5,795 nt of DNA from assembly GCA_030627725.1 (NCBI GenBank), contig DAOVSZ010000190.1, forward strand, positions 1 through 5,795, read 5' to 3'. A program made the translations under genes and the position numbers. The notes beneath the pieces are model-generated. The model did not search any database and was not told the origin of the DNA. It saw only the letters and a list, made by a program, of their open reading frames with translations. Below, piece by piece: positions 4,471 to 5,795 of the stretch. This DNA is from Desulfobulbaceae bacterium. Its GTDB lineage: Bacteria; Desulfobacterota; Desulfobulbia; Desulfobulbales; DAOVSZ01. Numbering within the stretch: the first letter of the stretch is position 1; every line of letters starts with the position of its first letter.

Positions 4471-5795
4471 ATGTCCACAGGACGCGTAACCAATACAACA
4501 TCATCGATCAGGGTAGCGCTTATCTCCATGCCCTGGGCCATTTTCAGCCGACCATCGATCCAACTCGGCGCCTTAAAATCGTTTCTGGAAAGAAACGATG
4601 ACCGGATCTCCGTTACCACACTGCACCCCTACCTTGATGTTGCCAAGGCGCTGACCCCGGAACTCTATCACCGGATCTGCCTCGACACCTGGACCTCCGA
4701 GGCCCTGTACGCCCCGCTTCTCTTCCCAAAACAGCTTGCAGCAGCAGAAAAGCTTGCAACCCGGACAACATGCCGCAAAAAAGACACCCCACCCTTCTCT
4801 TTTACCGAAACCGTAACGACCCTTACGGAGCATCTGAAAAGATGGATCTCGTCAACGGATTGGGGCCGATTTGATCTCATTGGGTTTTCCGTCTGTTTCA
4901 ACCAATTTTTCTCTTCACTTGCGGCAGCAAAGGCGATCAAAAAACAATCTTCCGACACAAAAATCGTCTTTGGCGGATCATTCTGTACCGCTGATATCGC
5001 GCTCTCTCTCAAGAAAAAATTCCATATCGATTTCGTAATTAACGGTGAAGGAGAACAGCCTCTGCTAAAGCTCTGCCGGGACCTGTATGAAAAAAAGAAG
5101 GCCCCTGCCCCCTTTTCCACAATCGGACCCTCCACCCAGATGGACAACCTGGACTCTCTACCATTTCCTGACTACGCCGACTATTTCAGCCAGATGCGGC
5201 AGCTTTTTGTCGGTCAACCCTTTATTCCGACCCTGCCGATTGAATTTTCCCGAGGCTGCTGGTGGAATAAATGCACCTTCTGCAACCTGAATCAACAGTG
5301 GCGCGGCTACAGGGCCAAAAGCGCTTCCCGAACAGAACAAGAGATCCATCATCTGGCTGAAAAACACGGTTCCCTCGATTTTATCTTTACAGACAACGTC
5401 CTGCCGGTAAAAGATGCAACACGCCTTTTTAAAAGCCTGTCAACAAGCAGCGCCGACTACAGTTTTTTTGCCGAAATGCGCGCCGAACAGTGCCGCAATC
5501 TCCCTCTCTTCAAAAAAGGAGGTCTTTCCACAATCCAGGTCGGGATTGAGGCCATGAGCAATTCCCTGCTCAACAGACTCGGCAAGGGGGGAACTGTTAT
5601 CGAAAACATCTTTGCCATGAAAACAGCGCAGGAAAATAATATTGAGCTTCATGGCAACCTGATAACGGAATTTCCAGGTTCAACCAAAAAAGAGGTGGAT
5701 GAGACCCTTAAGAATCTGGAGTATATTCTTCCTTTTTTCCCTCTTACCACAGCCTCCTTTTTTCTGGGCCAGGGAAGTCCTGTTGCCTGTAACCC
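4471..5795 (+). CDS. Cobalamin-binding-type radical SAM protein, RiPP-maturation-like (partial)
   Basis: The frame stays open for 441 codons to the window edge, so the C-terminus is missing. Residues ~14-35 (VALISMPWAIFSRPSIQLGALKSF) and ~134-200 (FDLIGFSV...FGGSFC...INGEGE) form the N-terminal cobalamin-binding-like Rossmann domain; it has no DxHxxG motif, as is usual in this class. The radical SAM core starts at IEFSRGCWWNKCTFCNLN, with iron-sulfur cysteines at 263, 268 and 271, and continues with DFIFTDNVLP, IQVGIEAM (357-361 region) and a GNLITEFPGS segment. Overall it resembles the family called RiPP maturation radical SAM C-methyltransferase, which methylates unactivated carbons of peptides. 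The cysteine spacing is CX4CX2C, neither the standard CX3CX2C nor the longer CX7CX2C I recall for that family. ATG 4471 lies 2 bases after the lolA stop without a good ribosome-binding site, suggesting translational coupling. No precursor peptide gene is visible, so the peptide substrate is only inferred. Confidence 0.8.
   Translation, partial: MSTGRVTNTTSSIRVALISMPWAIFSRPSIQLGALKSFLERNDDRISVTTLHPYLDVAKALTPELYHRICLDTWTSEALYAPLLFPKQLAAAEKLATRTTCRKKDTPPFSFTETVTTLTEHLKRWISSTDWGRFDLIGFSVCFNQFFSSLAAAKAIKKQSSDTKIVFGGSFCTADIALSLKKKFHIDFVINGEGEQPLLKLCRDLYEKKKAPAPFSTIGPSTQMDNLDSLPFPDYADYFSQMRQLFVGQPFIPTLPIEFSRGCWWNKCTFCNLNQQWRGYRAKSASRTEQEIHHLAEKHGSLDFIFTDNVLPVKDATRLFKSLSTSSADYSFFAEMRAEQCRNLPLFKKGGLSTIQVGIEAMSNSLLNRLGKGGTVIENIFAMKTAQENNIELHGNLITEFPGSTKKEVDETLKNLEYILPFFPLTTASFFLGQGSPVACN

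Noticed and set aside
4668..5147. 159-codon minus-strand reading frame
   Set aside because: It lies antisense to the radical SAM gene, whose domain motifs and frame are clear, so it is a shadow.
4469..5795. A RiPP precursor peptide gene near the radical SAM gene
   Set aside because: I found no small ORF with a ribosome-binding site and leader/core character between murI and the window end; it could lie beyond the edge.

Overview
This window most resembles chromosomal DNA from a Desulfobacterota-type (sulfate-reducing deltaproteobacterial) organism. The evidence is a periplasmic tetraheme class III cytochrome c (cytochrome c3 type), a Ros/MucR zinc-finger regulator with a lysine/alanine tail, and a Gram-negative lipoprotein carrier (LolA). 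The organism assignment is inference; no rRNA or other taxonomic marker is present.

Layout. (1) Positions 1-635 (+) hold the C-terminal 210 residues of an RND-family inner-membrane efflux pump. (2) Positions 636-962 have no gene but are dense in repeats: a ~138-bp element of nested inverted repeats (658-795), an 18-bp arm of it repeated inverted at 859-876, and a cluster of short direct repeats (879-930). (3) On the minus strand, 1504-1854 encodes an unrecognised 116-aa protein and 963-1352 encodes a tetraheme cytochrome c3-like protein with a signal peptide. Between them lie two palindromic modules of matching design (1415-1448 and 1467-1500), whose TGTAA-N4-TCACAGG halves start exactly 50 bp apart. 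(4) Positions 1855-2270 are an AT-rich divergent intergenic region with a good minus-strand promoter and a plus-strand upstream region. (5) Positions 2271-2786 (+) encode the Ros/MucR-type regulator, followed by a clear intrinsic terminator (2814-2856). (6) Positions 2926-5795 (+) look like one operon: murI (glutamate racemase), lolA (periplasmic lipoprotein chaperone), and, 2 nt after lolA, a cobalamin-binding-type radical SAM enzyme that runs off the window and resembles the RiPP-maturation radical SAM family.

How the genes fit together. murI and lolA both serve the cell envelope: MurI supplies D-glutamate for peptidoglycan and LolA carries lipoproteins to the outer membrane. The radical SAM gene is probably translationally coupled to lolA, but its substrate cannot be read from this window. 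The cytochrome probably shuttles electrons in the periplasm and may be controlled through the paired palindromes upstream of it. I see no complete undescribed multi-gene system. The most promising unexplained signals are the nested inverted-repeat element at 658-795, the paired palindromes at 1415-1500, and the unusual cysteine spacing of the radical SAM enzyme.
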